Notes: generated by a model from the letters alone, not told the origin. A stretch of DNA of 64,000 bases from Rehmannia glutinosa (GCA_016081115.2 JABTTQ020002175.1:124001-188000), one strand, 5' to 3'; counted from the stretch's first letter, positions 1 to 11,930 are shown. Numbers and translations are program-made.

Positions 1-612
1 ATTCTTTCGGTGCCATTCTATATGGTGCTTTTGATATTGAACCTGCTCCTGGCACTAGGTCTATTACAAATTCCATTTGTCTATCTGGTGGAATGCCAGG
101 TAAATCTTCAGGAAAAACATCTTTGTATTCTCGTACAATTGGCACTTCATCAATTGTCACTTCTCTCAAATCAGTGCTCATTATATTTACCAAGTATGCC
201 TCACATTTATCCTTTCTCAATGCTTTCATGGCTTTCATAGCTGATATTACTTGGGGTATAGATCTCACTTTTGTCCCATGAAAAATGAATTCGTTTCCAT
301 CATAACTTGGGAACTCCAATTCCTGCTCATGACACCTAATTATTGCACGATTCGCTCTAAGCCAATTCATTCCCAAAATCACATCAAAATCCGTCATATT
401 TATCACATGTAAATCGACAAATAGATTCCTATCTTCAATTCCTATTTCCACTCCACGACACACTTGGTGGTATTGATCGTTTGTCCGGATGGTATCCTAA
501 CTTCCAATACATCATCTATTGTGACACTATCACATCCCAACTTCCTAAATAACTTAGTAGAAATAAAGGAATGCGTAGCCCGGTGTCAAATAAAACGAGC
601 GGGTAGCTTAGA
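1..612 (-). pseudogene. Gypsy pol start: protease and protease-RT linker (broken)
   Basis: This is the start of pol, which encodes the aspartic protease that cleaves the polyprotein, followed by the linker into reverse transcriptase. The minus strand shows the catalytic triad D-T-G at 579-587, then DFDVILGMNW at 361-390, then a linker with PGIPPDRQMEF around 70-100 and KAPYRMAPKE near base 2-31. The triad is followed by L rather than the usual small residue, and the frame changes between gag (ending near 586) and the triad. Several stops interrupt the protease. The rest of pol lies beyond the left edge. Assignment to a Tekay-like chromovirus rests on the linker and the spacing; the clade is less sure than the superfamily. 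Confidence 0.8.
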
Positions 613-1640
613 TATAGTCAACATACTGTCATAGTGCCGAGTCCTTGGTTGCTCCGAAGACTCGTGTTTTTCCAGCCTTCTGCTTTCATTTATTATCTTC
701 TCTTGGATTCTTTGCTTCTGGACAATTTTGGATAGTGTAGCCTGGTTTCTTATAGCGGTAACAAATTCCCTTTCCATTCAGACATTCACCCTTATGATTC
801 TTCCCACACTTTGGGCACTGAGGTTTATCCCCTTGGGTACTTGTTCCAAAGATATTCACCGGTTCTTGCTTGCTTGTTCCGTGGAGCGATATTAGCTTTT
901 CCACGATTAGTATTGTCCCATTTCCTTTTCTCAATTACGATTTGAGCCTTTATATTTCCAAAATCTAAATTCAATCGGGCTGCAATCTCCAAAGCCCTTT
1001 CAACAGTGTCTGCATACGTGATAGTCTTTGTTCCGCCAAGATACTCGATCTCGGTCGTAACCCTTGTTTGAGCATCTAGCTTTATCATATTCCGTGCTCA
1101 TCAAACTAGTAGCGTACCTAGATAATGGTTAAACCTTCTCTCATACTCAATGATTTGTCATTGATCCTTGTTTCAAGTGTATGAATTCCCATCTTTTCTT
1201 TTCACGGTAAGATAATGGCAAGTAGTTTTGCATAACCACGTCCTTAAATTCTTGCCAAGACAAAGCCCCAATCTGTTGTTGAGTGCGAGTCCTACAATAC
1301 GATTCCCACCAATGGTCGGGCGTCTTGATCATCCGAAAGATTGCGCAAGACATCTTTCGAGCATCGGTGCGGGCAATGTGAGTGAATATACGTTCTAAAG
1401 CACGATACCACTCCTCGAATCGCAGGTTCTTCTCTTCTATTAAAAACTGGTGGGTTGAATCGACGGAATTGCTCTACCACTTGAGTCAAAGTATCACGTG
1501 GTGAAATGGTGTGCCAACCCACGCAACACGATAATCGGATCTTTGCCATGATTAGCCATCTCTGGAGTATGTGGGGCGGTGGAGCCTCACCTAGCGATTG
1601 CTCTTGATTACGCGACCACGTCGGGCCATTCTAAAATTCC
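613..1640 (-). pseudogene. Gypsy gag with degenerate zinc knuckles
   Basis: Gag forms the particle that packages element RNA. The pieces, from the N-terminus on the minus strand, are 1292-1549 (N-terminal segment), 1147-1353 (retrotransposon-gag core with WWESYCRTRT and LSWQEFKDVV), 825-1088, 686-934 and 586-777. They overlap in different frames, so at least three frameshifts are present. The nucleocapsid part holds CPKCGKNHKGEC and then CYRYKKPGYTIQNC. In the second, a Cys and the His of a CCHC knuckle are both replaced by Tyr, so it should not bind zinc. The gene lies directly upstream of the protease, as expected for gypsy. Confidence 0.8.
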
Positions 1641-2237
1641 AACAACTAAATATATCTAGAATCAACAACCATAAACTAAAATAATACTAATCATTGTTCT
1701 CGATAATCATGAACTTACATCGAACTATTTAAGGCACATAAGTAGATGTACACAATAAAAGATGCCTAAAAAGTCCAATCCAACTCAAAGTTTAGGTGAT
1801 CAAAGCCTATGAGCTAGTTCTCTAGTATCATGTATGAAGTGTAGTGACTTTGTCAAATCATGAAGTGCATGACAATATAAAAATACATTTCTTGAAATAA
1901 GTTTTCATGTAATATGCACTTGGCACAAACCATATCCGAGCGGTAATTTGCGAAAAAAATGGTAATCATGTTGAAACTGTTCATATGACATAGCATTCAT
2001 ATCATGTGTAATATGGGAGGCACGGCTCCAACATAGCATTGATCATGTAACATGTCTTGTATCATAAATCATATAAATTGTTATGAGGAAATCGTGCGTA
2101 TGTCTTTAAGCTTAGCATTTCACTTCAACTTGGGCATGAAGTTTTCAAAAACTATTGTCCCTAAAATCAAACTTCAACTCAAGAATCAACTCGACACCTA
2201 TAAAATCATTTTTGAGGAGTATAGTCAGAAAATCTTT
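1641..2237 (-). other. Gypsy leader (5' UTR), no gene
   Basis: AT-rich sequence between the gag start and the primer binding site. The only open frame (2052-2243, plus strand) has no recognisable content. Position and length fit the untranslated leader of the flanking gypsy element. Confidence 0.6.
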
Positions 2238-2248
2238 CTCTAATACCA
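2238..2248 (-). other. Primer binding site, initiator Met tRNA type
   Basis: The minus strand reads TGGTATTAGAG, one base different from the TGGTATCAGAG core complementary to plant initiator Met tRNA. It sits 4 bases inside the LTR end, where minus-strand DNA synthesis would be primed. Confidence 0.8.
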
Positions 2249-2252
2249 CCTC

Positions 2253-4498
2253 TGTCGCGCCCTAATTTTGAAAATTGTAGTTTTGGGCTTAAGGAATGCT
2301 ACATTAGTGTGTACCTAACTTTAAATAACTTTCAACTTCGAGTAACATTTCAAACCAACATCAAATAACCACACTCACAGACGGGTTAGCCCAATTCACA
2401 AAATACAATGAAGCATTATATAAGTAGATGAGTCACAACTCATCTCAACGATAAACAAAAGAAAACTTATTTACGGACTTGAGTTTATCGGTTAAAAGTT
2501 TAAGAAATAGGGGAATAGGAACTTTAGGACTCCAAAAGTATTTCATCATGCCCAAGTCTTCGTGTCGTACTTCGCCTCAATCGAAAATATAATGTGGGGT
2601 GAGTGCTATGAAAATACACTCGGTGGGGTACACTTAGCGGCTGCGTAATTAATTACAACTAGCGAGAGATGCATCATACGTGGCATTTGTATGGGTAGAC
2701 CGTAACTTTGTAATATGTACGAGCTCATAATGTGAAGTGATCGTCACCACAACACATAAATATGTAACATGTATGCGGTACAACCGCAACATGGGATTCA
2801 TGCAAAACATACTAATCATGATTAATTAAACAAAGTCAACTTGAATTGAATAGCAATAGTACGGTTAAGTGTAAAGGTAACCCCACATTTTTTTATGTGC
2901 AAAATGATTGTGCGGGATGCAAGTCCTAGTTCGGGCTCAATCTCGTCTCCTACACAAAATAGCATAATATGCCTTAGAAGCCTAGAATGGAAATATAATA
3001 ATAGATAATAATTTAAATATGCTAGATAAACCTATCCTTAAAATTTGGGGGCATTTGAATGTGAAATGAAGAAATTAGGAGTAAAACGGAATAATAAGGA
3101 TGTTCGGGTCTCGTTTTCTTGAAGTTGGAAGATTGAGGGGAAATATCATGATTTTGAATAGCCCTTGCGTATAAAGAGGGTATAACGAGACTATGGTTCA
3201 AATTTGAGGTCAATCGGAGTTCGTTTGACCCCTTTCGGGTCAAAAACGAGAAAGTTAGGACTTAAGGAATTTTAATTAAAAATTTTAGGGGTCAATTTGC
3301 ATAACTCTAAGAGTTGAGTTGGGGAAAAATTATAATAAGCTGAAAATTGATATGGGAGGACTAAACTGAACTTGGGAGGGGTCAAAGTGAAGTTTTCGAA
3401 AATTACAAACAAGTCCAAAAGAATTTAAAATTACGTTTGGCCTCTCCAATACTTCCATCTTTCACTCTGTGCGGCCGCATCTGTGTATTGACAAAAAAAA
3501 TATGACCGTTTGACAGGTGAAACATTTCCTTAAATTGTGGGATTGATTTCTAACAGCTATATTCTTGATTTTAATTGTATTTTTTTCGTAGATTTTCAAT
3601 CCACAAGAGAGCAAGTCGGATGAAAATGGCAAAAAAAATGGAAGAAATTTTGAAAGACTTTCGACTTGATTCACGGCGAAAAAAAAAAACTCGAATCATG
3701 AAATTGATTGGTGGGTTTTGAAGCCCCTGAAAAGACGAAGAGAACGGTATATGGTTCATCAATTTTGGTCGGTGTATCGCGGAATCGGCGGTCAAAGATG
3801 GCGGCACCGGTGAACTCGGGATGGGGTTCATGCGACGTCTCCAAAGCAATTTGCCGGCGATCTAGAGGTCGATCGAGAGTGGAAGGTGGAGTTAGAAAGA
3901 TAATTTAATGGGCTTTCTAACGGTATAAGGTTTGTGAAAATACAACGGTCGGATCTCCGTAGATCTAGAGTCAAAGATTTGAAATTTTAACTTTCCGGCG
4001 ATTTTTGTGACGGGATTCAAATGAAATTTCGACTTGGATTTGGAATGAGGGCGACGAAAGGGTTTGAACGAGGTATGGCTTGTTAGTTCCCACCACCGGT
4101 GGGCCGGCCGATGGCGGCGGTGCCGGCGACCGGACATCAGGAAAAAGCTGGAGGGTGAGAAGGTGAAGTTCTTACCAGTATTAGAATGTTTCCAATTTCA
4201 GGTTTTTTCCAAATATGGAAATAACTATATATAGTAAGTTTTTAAATGGGCTTTTAAATTGGGTTTGGTGATTTGGGTCACAAATAAACTGAAAGAAGGC
4301 TTAAATGGACTTGAAATAACTCGGTTTTGAATTGAAAATAATAGAAAGTCCCGTAATTAAATTTATAATTATTCTACTCGAATTATGTAATTTAAATAAT
4401 ACTCTTAATTAGCTATAAATCCCAATAAATTATTAATCTAATTCCTTAAAAATTGCGAAAAAGTTTACCCTAAATTTTGAGATTCAAATTCTAATACC
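2253..4498 (-). repeat. Gypsy 5' LTR
   Basis: The LTR starts on the plus strand with TGTCGCGCCC, so in element sense it ends GGGCGCGACA, as in many chromovirus LTRs. It lies beside the primer site. It contains a GC-rich patch (about 3700-4140) and a TATA-like palindrome at 4224-4235. The outer boundary could not be fixed. I extended it to the Mutator-like element at 4499, but the true end may be nearer or may lie beyond that insertion. No second LTR copy is in the window for comparison. Confidence 0.65.
4224..4235 (-). promoter_or_regulatory. Candidate TATA box of the gypsy LTR
   Basis: ACTATATATAGT is a perfect palindrome in the upstream third of the LTR, on the correct side for minus-strand transcription. 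The sequence fits; the function is inferred. Confidence 0.4.
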
Positions 4499-4590
4499 GG
4501 ATATTATACATATTTACCCCCGAACTTGTCAATGTAATATTTACCTCCCTCAATCAAAACAGATTTTAAGGTATGGACAAAATTGCCCTT
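4499..4590. repeat. Left terminal inverted repeat
   Basis: Begins GGATATTATACATATTTACC. It aligns with the reverse complement of 8153-8277 over nearly its whole length, with small indels. Confidence 0.75.
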
Positions 4591-5815
4591 AATAATAATT
4601 ATTTTTAACATATTTAATAATTGTACCTCAATTTTGATTTTATGGTCTTTACTTAAATCATGTTTTTTTTCCGAAAAAGCAATTATTATTTTACCTACTA
4701 GAAATATTAAAAATATTTTAACAATAAATGAGTATAACAAATATAAAAAATATTGAATGCATAAATCATTTTGATTATTTGATTACAATGTAAATATAAC
4801 TTTCAATTTTTAAACTCTTTCAACTAATACGGATAAATATATTTTTGTATACTATATATATAAAAAATTAATTATTGATAATTTAATATTTCTAATATAA
4901 TGATACATATAATAGTTTAGTAAGTAATAAAAAATAATATATAATTTATTTAATTAATAAACTAACTGAGTGTGCTTTGGATTCGTTTCATTAATAATAT
5001 TGAATATTCATTAAAGATGTCAATTTATTAATGATGTGTTTGAGATTATGAATCACATTGAATAAGCAATAAATGAATGAAGAAGTGTAAAATATATAAC
5101 CAAATTATGTTTAAGAAAATATATTTATTTGTTTTTTCTAATATTTAAAGTTTATTTAAATTAAATAGTTAATACTTTATTTGTTTTATTAATCATTCAT
5201 ATTTAAGTTTTTTGATTCTTAAAAAACACATTTTTGGGTATTTATTGGGTTCTTTAATAGAATATTGCATATGAGGGTAAAAATTACACAAATGTAGTAT
5301 AAATGGGCTTTTAAAAATTAAACTTAGTCGTTGATAGCAACAACGACCAAAGTTCAAATTTTTTTTAAAATTTTTTTATGCCGATTCTTATTAGTAAAAA
5401 CTTTTTTTTAAAAAAAAATCGCTTAGTCGTTAATTCGATTAACGACTAGAGAATCGAGATTTTTATCCGTGAATTCTCTAGTCGTTAATCGAAATAACGA
5501 TTACCCATTATAATTAAAAACAAATCGTTATATTAATATTACAAGTAAATTTTATTATCCGTTAACAATAATCGTGAATGGAAAACACATCAGTATTTTA
5601 TGTCTTGACAATTCACATTAATATAAAGGTGAAATCTAAATATCGAGACAATACACAATAATATGATGATACAATATGTCTTGATACAATATTTATCTTG
5701 ACACAATAAAAATCCTAATACCTATGCCCCCGATTGCCATATTTAGGATGTTGTATCGACGTCTACTTCTACGTCAGTTGCATCTACATGGTCATTCGCT
5801 TGAATAGATCGCATG
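4591..5815. other. AT-rich non-coding part with TAGTCGTT hairpins
   Basis: No gene is seen. The stretch holds several TAGTCGTT motifs arranged as short inverted repeats, for example GTCGTTGatagcaaCAACGAC near 5326 and pairs near 5424-5445 and 5479-5500. A related cluster lies near the other end (about 7805-7940), so these are subterminal repeats of the element. Confidence 0.6.

Positions 5816-5881
<66 letters not shown>
5816..5881. repeat. (CAT)22 microsatellite
   Basis: A perfect 66 bp trinucleotide run. On the plus strand it gives a spurious poly-Ser frame. On the minus strand one frame reads GAT (Asp) and continues into DACDLFKRM before a stop. Confidence 0.95.
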
Positions 5882-7146
5882 GTGGTAATCGCATCGCTAA
5901 GGGCGAAATGCAATAGGCGGCGATGAAATTCAGGGTGCCCAACTCGATTGATTAAAACCCGAGAAATGATGGGACGACATGCGATGATTTGATAGAAGTG
6001 ATGTATATGATGTCCATGATAGTCCAAAGAATCGGAGGCGTGAAAAATATGAGTGTCGTGAATCTTTGGTGAACATAATAATCTCTACCATACCCATGAG
6101 TTGGACCACTATATCGAAAATAAGATCAAAATATCATGACACCTGAAACATATATCTATAAATGTACGTGAATTAGTATTAATATTCATACCATGATGCA
6201 TCTGAGGTGTGGATCTCGAAGGACCAGCCATGTGTACATCGGGGGGTGCAAATGTGGTGGGCATGTACTGAGTGGTCGTCGTGGTATCTTCGCCAGGGCA
6301 TCTGTCAAAAGTATGTGATGCACTGTTTTGAGACGAGCGAATATGTTTCTCCATTTCATCACTGATATCCATAACAACTCTCCGCAGATGTGGCCATGAC
6401 TCTGAATCGTCATTTGCACCAAGCCTCAATCGTCTCATCCAGTTACTCTGAAAGTAAATATAATTTTGTATAAGTAATTTTGAATGTCATAATTAGATGC
6501 AAACATTATATATATATATATAATCTTACAATGGCATCGTGAGCTGTAATATCGATGGTGGTATCCCGTCTCCATCTCAAGATGTGATGGAGTAATGACT
6601 AATGCATAGTCGTGAAATGCATCGAGGTTAGATTGGCAAAGATCTATCAACATTGGGCTGATCGGATTCGAGGAAGGTCGTGTGTTCAAATTATTAACAA
6701 CAACATTATTAGTTCTTTGAATCGTAATAGGAGCTTCAAGTGTCTTTGTCCCCCATAAGGTAAGATGCGTATTGATGATATTCATTTTCTAAAGGGATAT
6801 CGAGACACGACATTATGATGCACTTCTTCCGTCTCGACAAAATATCTACAGTTCTATTTTTGGCCTCCAGGATCAAAGAAAAACCACAAGTCTCGGTTTC
6901 GTATTAATTGCAATGACTCGTGATATGTTGTTATCACAATATTTATCGGATAGTTTTAACAAATAACGATTTATATCCAAAACCCAGAATATCATGTAGT
7001 ATAGATATCAAATTGTCCAAATTTGCCGTTCGGGAAATTCTCGTGGCTCCAATAAATAGGCGACTATATGCTACTTGATAGACATTTTCAATTAATATTT
7101 GATCCCCGTAATGAACAATCACTCCGATTTTATCCGAATTTGACAT
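5816..7146 (-). pseudogene. Broken Mutator-associated protein gene
   Basis: Minus-strand open pieces at 6943-7146, 6435-6785 and 6109-6438 look like parts of one gene read right to left. The first starts MSNSDKIGVIVHYGDQI and resembles the small N-terminal domain of plant MuDR-like transposases. The last has DDSESWPHLRRVVMDISDEM and then MAGPSRSTPQMHHG, resembling the C-terminal tails of plant mobile-domain or transposase-related proteins. The pieces lie in different frames with stops between them, and no catalytic or zinc-finger core was recognised, so the middle appears deleted. Downstream in a compatible frame is a GAT run that would encode about 22 Asp. The family link is inference from short motifs. 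Confidence 0.5.
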
Positions 7147-8152
7147 ATCTTCTTCACAAACACAAATATAGCCCTAAATTAGCAAAATAATACTAAATCA
7201 CTTACAATATAACAAACATGCAAAATATAACAAAAATTACATGAACAAAATTATAACAAAAATTACATGAACAAAATTATAACAAAAATTACATAAACAA
7301 AATTATAACATTGCATACAAATAACATTTAATAATTTCATGCAAAAATTTAAAATTTCATGTTATTAAGAAAATACAAATTTGGTTTTTATGAAAAATTA
7401 TATGAACAATTTACCTTTAAAAAATAATGTCGGGACACCTTAGGGACGATCTTTGTCGGGATGCCATTTGCTAGGACGCCTTTGCTAGACGCGGCACGCT
7501 AGGGAGGTGTTTGAGACAAAAAAATTAAAAGAACAAGAGAGGAGAGATCCGAGAGGGAGAGCAAGAGAGATATGTCAAATTGTATTCTCGCGCATCTTTG
7601 GTTTTATAACCAAAAATTTAATCCAATATTTTTTTAAAAAAAATTGCTGCGATCGTTATTGCGGTGTAACGACCGCCATTCGAAAAAGTGCTTTGCTCGC
7701 GTCGGTAGGATTTGACCACCCTTACCTGGCCATTTTTTAAAATTTATGGATTCTCCAAATCGTTGTTTTTATCAATGATGGAATTATTTTTTTAAAAAAA
7801 TTATTCCCTAGTCGTTATCTATAAAAACTACTAGGACGATTTTAAAAAAAAAAAGAAATTAGTGTTTGGTCATTGTTGGCATCAACGACTAAGCTTTAGT
7901 CGTTGATACAAACAACGACCAACTTTAAAAATTAAACCCTCTCCCCAACCCACCATATGTTTGTAATAAAATTCCTATAATACAATATTCTGTTAAAAAC
8001 CTCTATTTATTGTAAGTTGCTTTAGTTTTTTAAAGTTTAAATTACTTAATATATAATTAAAAAATTACTTATTGAATTTCATACGAATATAAATTAAATA
8101 GGGTATAAAATATTCAAAGTTTACTAAAAATAATGTGGATTTATTTTTTATT
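7147..8152. other. Non-coding right arm of the Mutator-like element
   Basis: AT-rich. It contains a direct-repeat patch of ACAAAATTATAACAAAAATT around 7230-7310 and a second TAGTCGTT/AACGAC hairpin cluster at about 7805-7940 that mirrors the left arm. No gene was recognised. Confidence 0.6.
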
Positions 8153-8277
8153 AAGGGTAGTTTTGTCCATGTGTTATATTTTAATTTGGTTGAAGGAGGT
8201 AAGTACTACATTTGCAAGTTTAGACGGGGTAAATGTGACATAGGGTCAAGTTCATGGGGTGGTGTTGTATTTTCCCC
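8153..8277. repeat. Right terminal inverted repeat
   Basis: Reverse complement begins GGGGAAAATACAACACCACC and matches the left end at 4499-4590. It is longer than the left copy because of small insertions. Confidence 0.75.
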
Positions 8278-8816
8278 TTTTTTTATTCATTAAGCAAGAT
8301 TTAGTTACATGATAAACTTATTATGTAATTGGCATAAGTGAGATCAAGTTAGGGTTGGACTAGAATTTGATTTGAAGGCTTCATTTGTATTAATGGAGTT
8401 AAAGTTAATGATTTTAAATTTTTAATAACAAATCTTTTGATTTTATTTGAATAATTTCATTATACATTTGATTTAAAATTTTTGAGTTTGTATATTTTTA
8501 AATCGTTGTGATATATAGATTTAAGTCCATCTTAGAGGGGATCAACTTTGTCTTGGTGGTATTAGACACTAGTATTATTAGAGCGATTAACCAAGTTTTA
8601 TCATATATCCGAGTGTGTGTCCCATCTCCTATTATTCACATTGTACTTAAAAAAAGAAACAAAGAAAAAAAAAGAGACCATCCTATAGCTTATTTGAAAT
8701 TCTTTTTCATAAACCTCATTTAAATCCAAATGCAATCTAGCTAATAGAATTATCTCCACATTTGTTTGATAGCACCGAGTGATGGTGTGGGCTTATATCT
8801 TTTATGACCATGTTTA
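8278..8816. other. AT-rich spacer, nothing recognised
   Basis: Sequence between the Mutator-like element and the copia LTR. It could be the old host site or the remainder of the interrupted gypsy LTR. No repeat or coding signal was recognised. Confidence 0.5.
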
Positions 8817-9847
8817 TGTAGGAAAAAATTAGCAAAGATACGATCGATATAATCGGAAAGCGTATTGAAATAAAATTTAGAAATACAACTCGAATAAATG
8901 AAACTACATAATATGAATAAACAGAAAATGGCACGAATCATGTGTTGAACACATTATTCTTAAAACAGATTCGTCCCCCTTATGCGGGACGTCTGTTTTC
9001 CCAGGATAAGATGGGAAAAATCGGATTACCTATTGGCTATTACCCGACGAATCGAATTACGCCTGGAAATTATCACCAAAATATGCGGAGGAGGCCAAGA
9101 GGATTTTGAGCAATATGCGAGAAAATATATCGGTCTGAGATGAGGAGTGATTTGTGTGTTTTTGATTTCTTTGGAATGTCACGCTATTTATATAGCGATA
9201 CAAGACCTGGAAATTAAATCTTATCATTGTTACAAGAATAACACTTGCTATTACAACAAATACCAATTCAAAATTAAATCATTTATTACGGTATGAATTA
9301 ATATAGTTGTTACACATTAATTTAAATTTGAAAATGAAAAATATGTTATTAATTTTACAAAATTTTAATTCCAAAAATTAAAAATTAAATCGCAAAACAT
9401 AGGCTAGACTATGTGGCTCGATTTCGGTGTAACATTCGTGTATGCGGTCGCTCGCACACAAGTTAGTGGTTCGTAGCCGAACCAGGACCCTAATTTGCAC
9501 CCCGCGGGCGCGCGTCTAGAAAGAGCCTCTATGCAATATAATCTTACACCTTACTAAAAGGTAACATTATATATACTAGTCTCAAAAGCCTTTTTGTTTT
9601 ACCATGTGGGACAAACCCACCTTTCAAAGAAGACAAACACATGTTTTCTTCTTTATAAATAATTCCAATACTCCACTTTAAGATTTAATTTCTCCTTCAT
9701 CCCAACATCATTTTTGACAAACAAATATTCGATTTCGATGTTCTCACGAGTAGAACAAGAATCTATTTTTATTTTTGTCAAGTAGACAATCAATTTCCAA
9801 GAAAATCGCACCTCAAATGTGCAATTTCCTTCACTACTTTTCCAACA
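8817..9847 (-). repeat. Copia 3' LTR
   Basis: Begins TGTAGGAAAAAATTAGC and ends TTTTCCAACA on the plus strand. It is about 90 percent similar by eye to the right LTR, including the shared blocks GATAAGA..GGATTACC, CTATTTATATAGC and CCACCTTTCAAAGAAGACAA. CTATTTATATAGC near 9183 may be the TATA region. Compared with the right copy, many CAG/CTG-like positions differ, as expected for old, diverged LTRs. Confidence 0.85.
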
Positions 9848-10400
9848 ACCCCACATGAAGAAAATTTCGAGGATACAAAGATTTAGTGATAAAGTCCAAC
9901 AGTTGAACCCCGCATAAGATAGGTAGGTGTTACTCTTTGAACCTTCCCTTGTGAAAAGATATTTACTTTACTAGCGATTGGTAGACGCGATGTCTTTGAA
10001 TCGTTTCGCCTTTTGTGTAAAAGATGATATACTCACACAGGGATTCTTTCTAACATACTTCATTTCTCATTGTTATAATCATTCATGGCCCCGAACATAT
10101 GCAGTTCAGTAAGGGTTCTAAGAATTGAGCCTCACACAATTCTCTTCAAAGAGGCCCCACTTCTCTCGCACATAGGTGATTCTTCTTTAAGAGTAGCCCG
10201 CACTACCGGCTCGGCTTACCAACGCACAAGAATCATTAAAAGCCAAATGCTTATCCTCTTCTTTCTACGGGCTTCACTATTAAGGAATGGACAATGGGGA
10301 AATCCCCCCACGGCGATCCTAGAGTCTTTTTACAAAGTTGTCCCATTGAACCTAGATCTTAGGATCTCCAATCAACTAGGTTGGGTTTCCATTGTATCAA
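9848..10400 (-). other. Copia 3' untranslated region with polypurine tract
   Basis: Just inside the LTR the minus strand reads CATGTGGGGT, a short purine-rich tract suited to prime plus-strand synthesis. The rest, up to the RNase H end, is non-coding. The plus-strand frame at 10085-10414 has no recognisable content. Confidence 0.55.
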
Positions 10401-11100
10401 CTCTTTTTTTCTAGAGACTTAAGTCCCATTCCTCTTGATGATTTCACAACTAACTCTCGATTTAACCCTTTGGTTAACGGATCCGCTAAATTATCTTTTG
10501 ACTTCACGTATTCAATAGAGATAACACCGAGTTGAGAGTAGTTGTCTAATGTTATTGTGTCTCACGACGTATGTGTCTAGACTTACCATTATACATATTG
10601 CTCTGTGCCCGCCAATCGCCGATTGAATATCACAATGTCAATTGGCACAGGCTTTGGCTATTTTGGAATATCTTCTAAGAAATTTCGGAGCCATTCACCT
10701 TCTTCACCCACTCGTCTAAAACTATAAACTCGGACTCCATTATGGATCTAGCTATAACCGTCGCTTAGAAGATTTCCACGATATGATGCACACTCTCCTA
10801 AAGTGAATACAAATCCACTTGTAGACTTAGAGTCTTTAATATCGATATCCAATTAGCATCGTTGTATCCTTCAATAACAACAGGATATCTTGTATAGTGC
10901 GATCCAAAATCACGAGTGTATCTTAAATACCTTAGTATTCTCACTATACTTTTCTAGTAGGTATGCATCGATTACTCGTGTATCCGGTCAATTTACTCAC
11001 TTTGCGTAGGCAGAGGCAATGTCCGGTCTTGTACAACTCATTAAGTACATCGGACTTCCTATGACTCATGAGTATTCCAATTGAGACACAACCTCACCTC
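10401..11100 (-). pseudogene. Copia RNase H (broken)
   Basis: RNase H removes the RNA template during reverse transcription. No long frame survives. Minus-strand fragments end with a KSSRGMGLKSL-like tail near 10410-10440, a familiar C-terminus of Tork-like pol. The region around 10600-10760 encodes pieces resembling the ESEF..LDEWVK segment of the domain. Several frameshifts and stops separate them. It follows the RT at 11173-11421 directly. Confidence 0.6.
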
Positions 11101-11930
11101 TATGCTTCGATAGATGTTGACTCAGATCGATAGGAGTTCTAGCTAATGATATGTCATCCTTACTAAAAGTTTCTAGAACCTTGTCCACATAATGTGACTA
11201 ATCAGTGTCAATCCATTTGAAGTTCTAGAAATCTTTATTCCGAGGATCACGTCGGCTAGACCCATATCTTTCATGTCAAACCTCGAGTTCAACATATCTT
11301 TCATGGATTTAACTATTTTATCATTACTTCCAATGATAATCATGTCGTCTACATAAAAGACACAAAATAACATAGCTATTTTCAAAGGTGTCTTTGACAT
11401 AAACACATTTATCACATTCATTTAGTTTAAATCCATACTCTTTCATGGCATTATCATATTTTTCATGCCATTATTTTGGTGCCTGTTTCAAGCCATATAA
11501 TGACTTGACCATTTTACAAACCTTGTTCTCTTGCCCAGTGCGCAGAAACCTCAGGTTGTTCCATGTAAATCTCCTCTTCTAAATCTCCATTTAGAAAAGT
11601 AGTTTATACATCCATTTGATGTACTTCAAGATTTTAAAGCGGTAATTACAAGTACCAATTAATGGAGGTTATTCTCGTAAATGGAGAATACGTATCAAAG
11701 TAATCAAGGCCCTCTTTTTTATCAGAACCTTTAATTACAAGTCTAGCCTTTGTACTTATCAATTATTCCATCTCGCCTTCATTTTCTTCTTGAAAATCCA
11801 TTTGTAACCTAGTGGTTTGCTTTCTTTCTTGGGAAGATCCACTAGTTCCGTGTATGGTTTTGCAAGATGGAATCAATTTAACTTTTTATGGCCTCTTTCC
11901 ATAATGGTCCTTGAGAAGAAGTTATAGCTT
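11101..11930 (-). pseudogene. Copia reverse transcriptase (broken)
   Basis: Copies element RNA into DNA. The best piece, 11173-11421 on the minus strand, contains the catalytic FYVDDMIIIGSN box followed by DMKDMGLADVILGI, characteristic of copia RT. Upstream, minus-strand fragments near 11830-11930 resemble the N-terminal WKEAI..E segment. The intervening finger/palm part is scattered over several frames. The domain is incomplete and inactive. Confidence 0.75.

Larger units (their letters stand above)
1..4498 (-). mobile_element. Ty3-gypsy chromovirus (Tekay-like), 5' portion
   Basis: Reading right to left on the minus strand, the order is LTR, Met-tRNA-type primer site, leader, gag, protease, then the protease-RT linker, which leaves the window at base 1. 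The linker motif LPGIPPDRQMEF and the box DFDVILGMNW are typical of plant chromoviruses. The RT, RNase H, integrase and 3' LTR lie outside. The right LTR boundary is uncertain because a Mutator-like element starts at 4499. Stops and frameshifts in gag and protease show the copy is dead. Confidence 0.8.
4499..8277. mobile_element. Mutator-like element with long terminal inverted repeats
   Basis: The two ends are inverted copies. The left end has TTTACCCCCGAACTTGTCAA and then TTACCTCCCTCAATCAAA, ending TGGACAAAATTGCCCTT. The inverted right end matches through about 90-125 bp. Long ends beginning GG, plus a minus-strand gene resembling the N-terminus of MuDR-type transposase genes, suggest a Mutator-like element. 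The gene is badly broken and no transposase catalytic core was found. A 9 bp target duplication could not be confirmed: the flanks are TCTAATACC and TTTTTTTAT. Confidence 0.65.

Noticed and set aside
5734..5916. Plus-strand 60-residue frame with a long Ser run
   Set aside because: It is the (CAT)22 microsatellite read in one frame. The flanking residues show no protein features and the surrounding gene fragments are on the other strand.
4488..8293. ATTCTAATA / ATTCATTAA as a target duplication of the Mutator-like element
   Set aside because: The match is partial and offset from the inferred ends by different distances, so it is probably chance in AT-rich DNA.
8737..8941. Two overlapping minus-strand hydrophobic frames
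   Set aside because: They straddle the start of the copia LTR at 8817 and have no counterpart in the other LTR copy.
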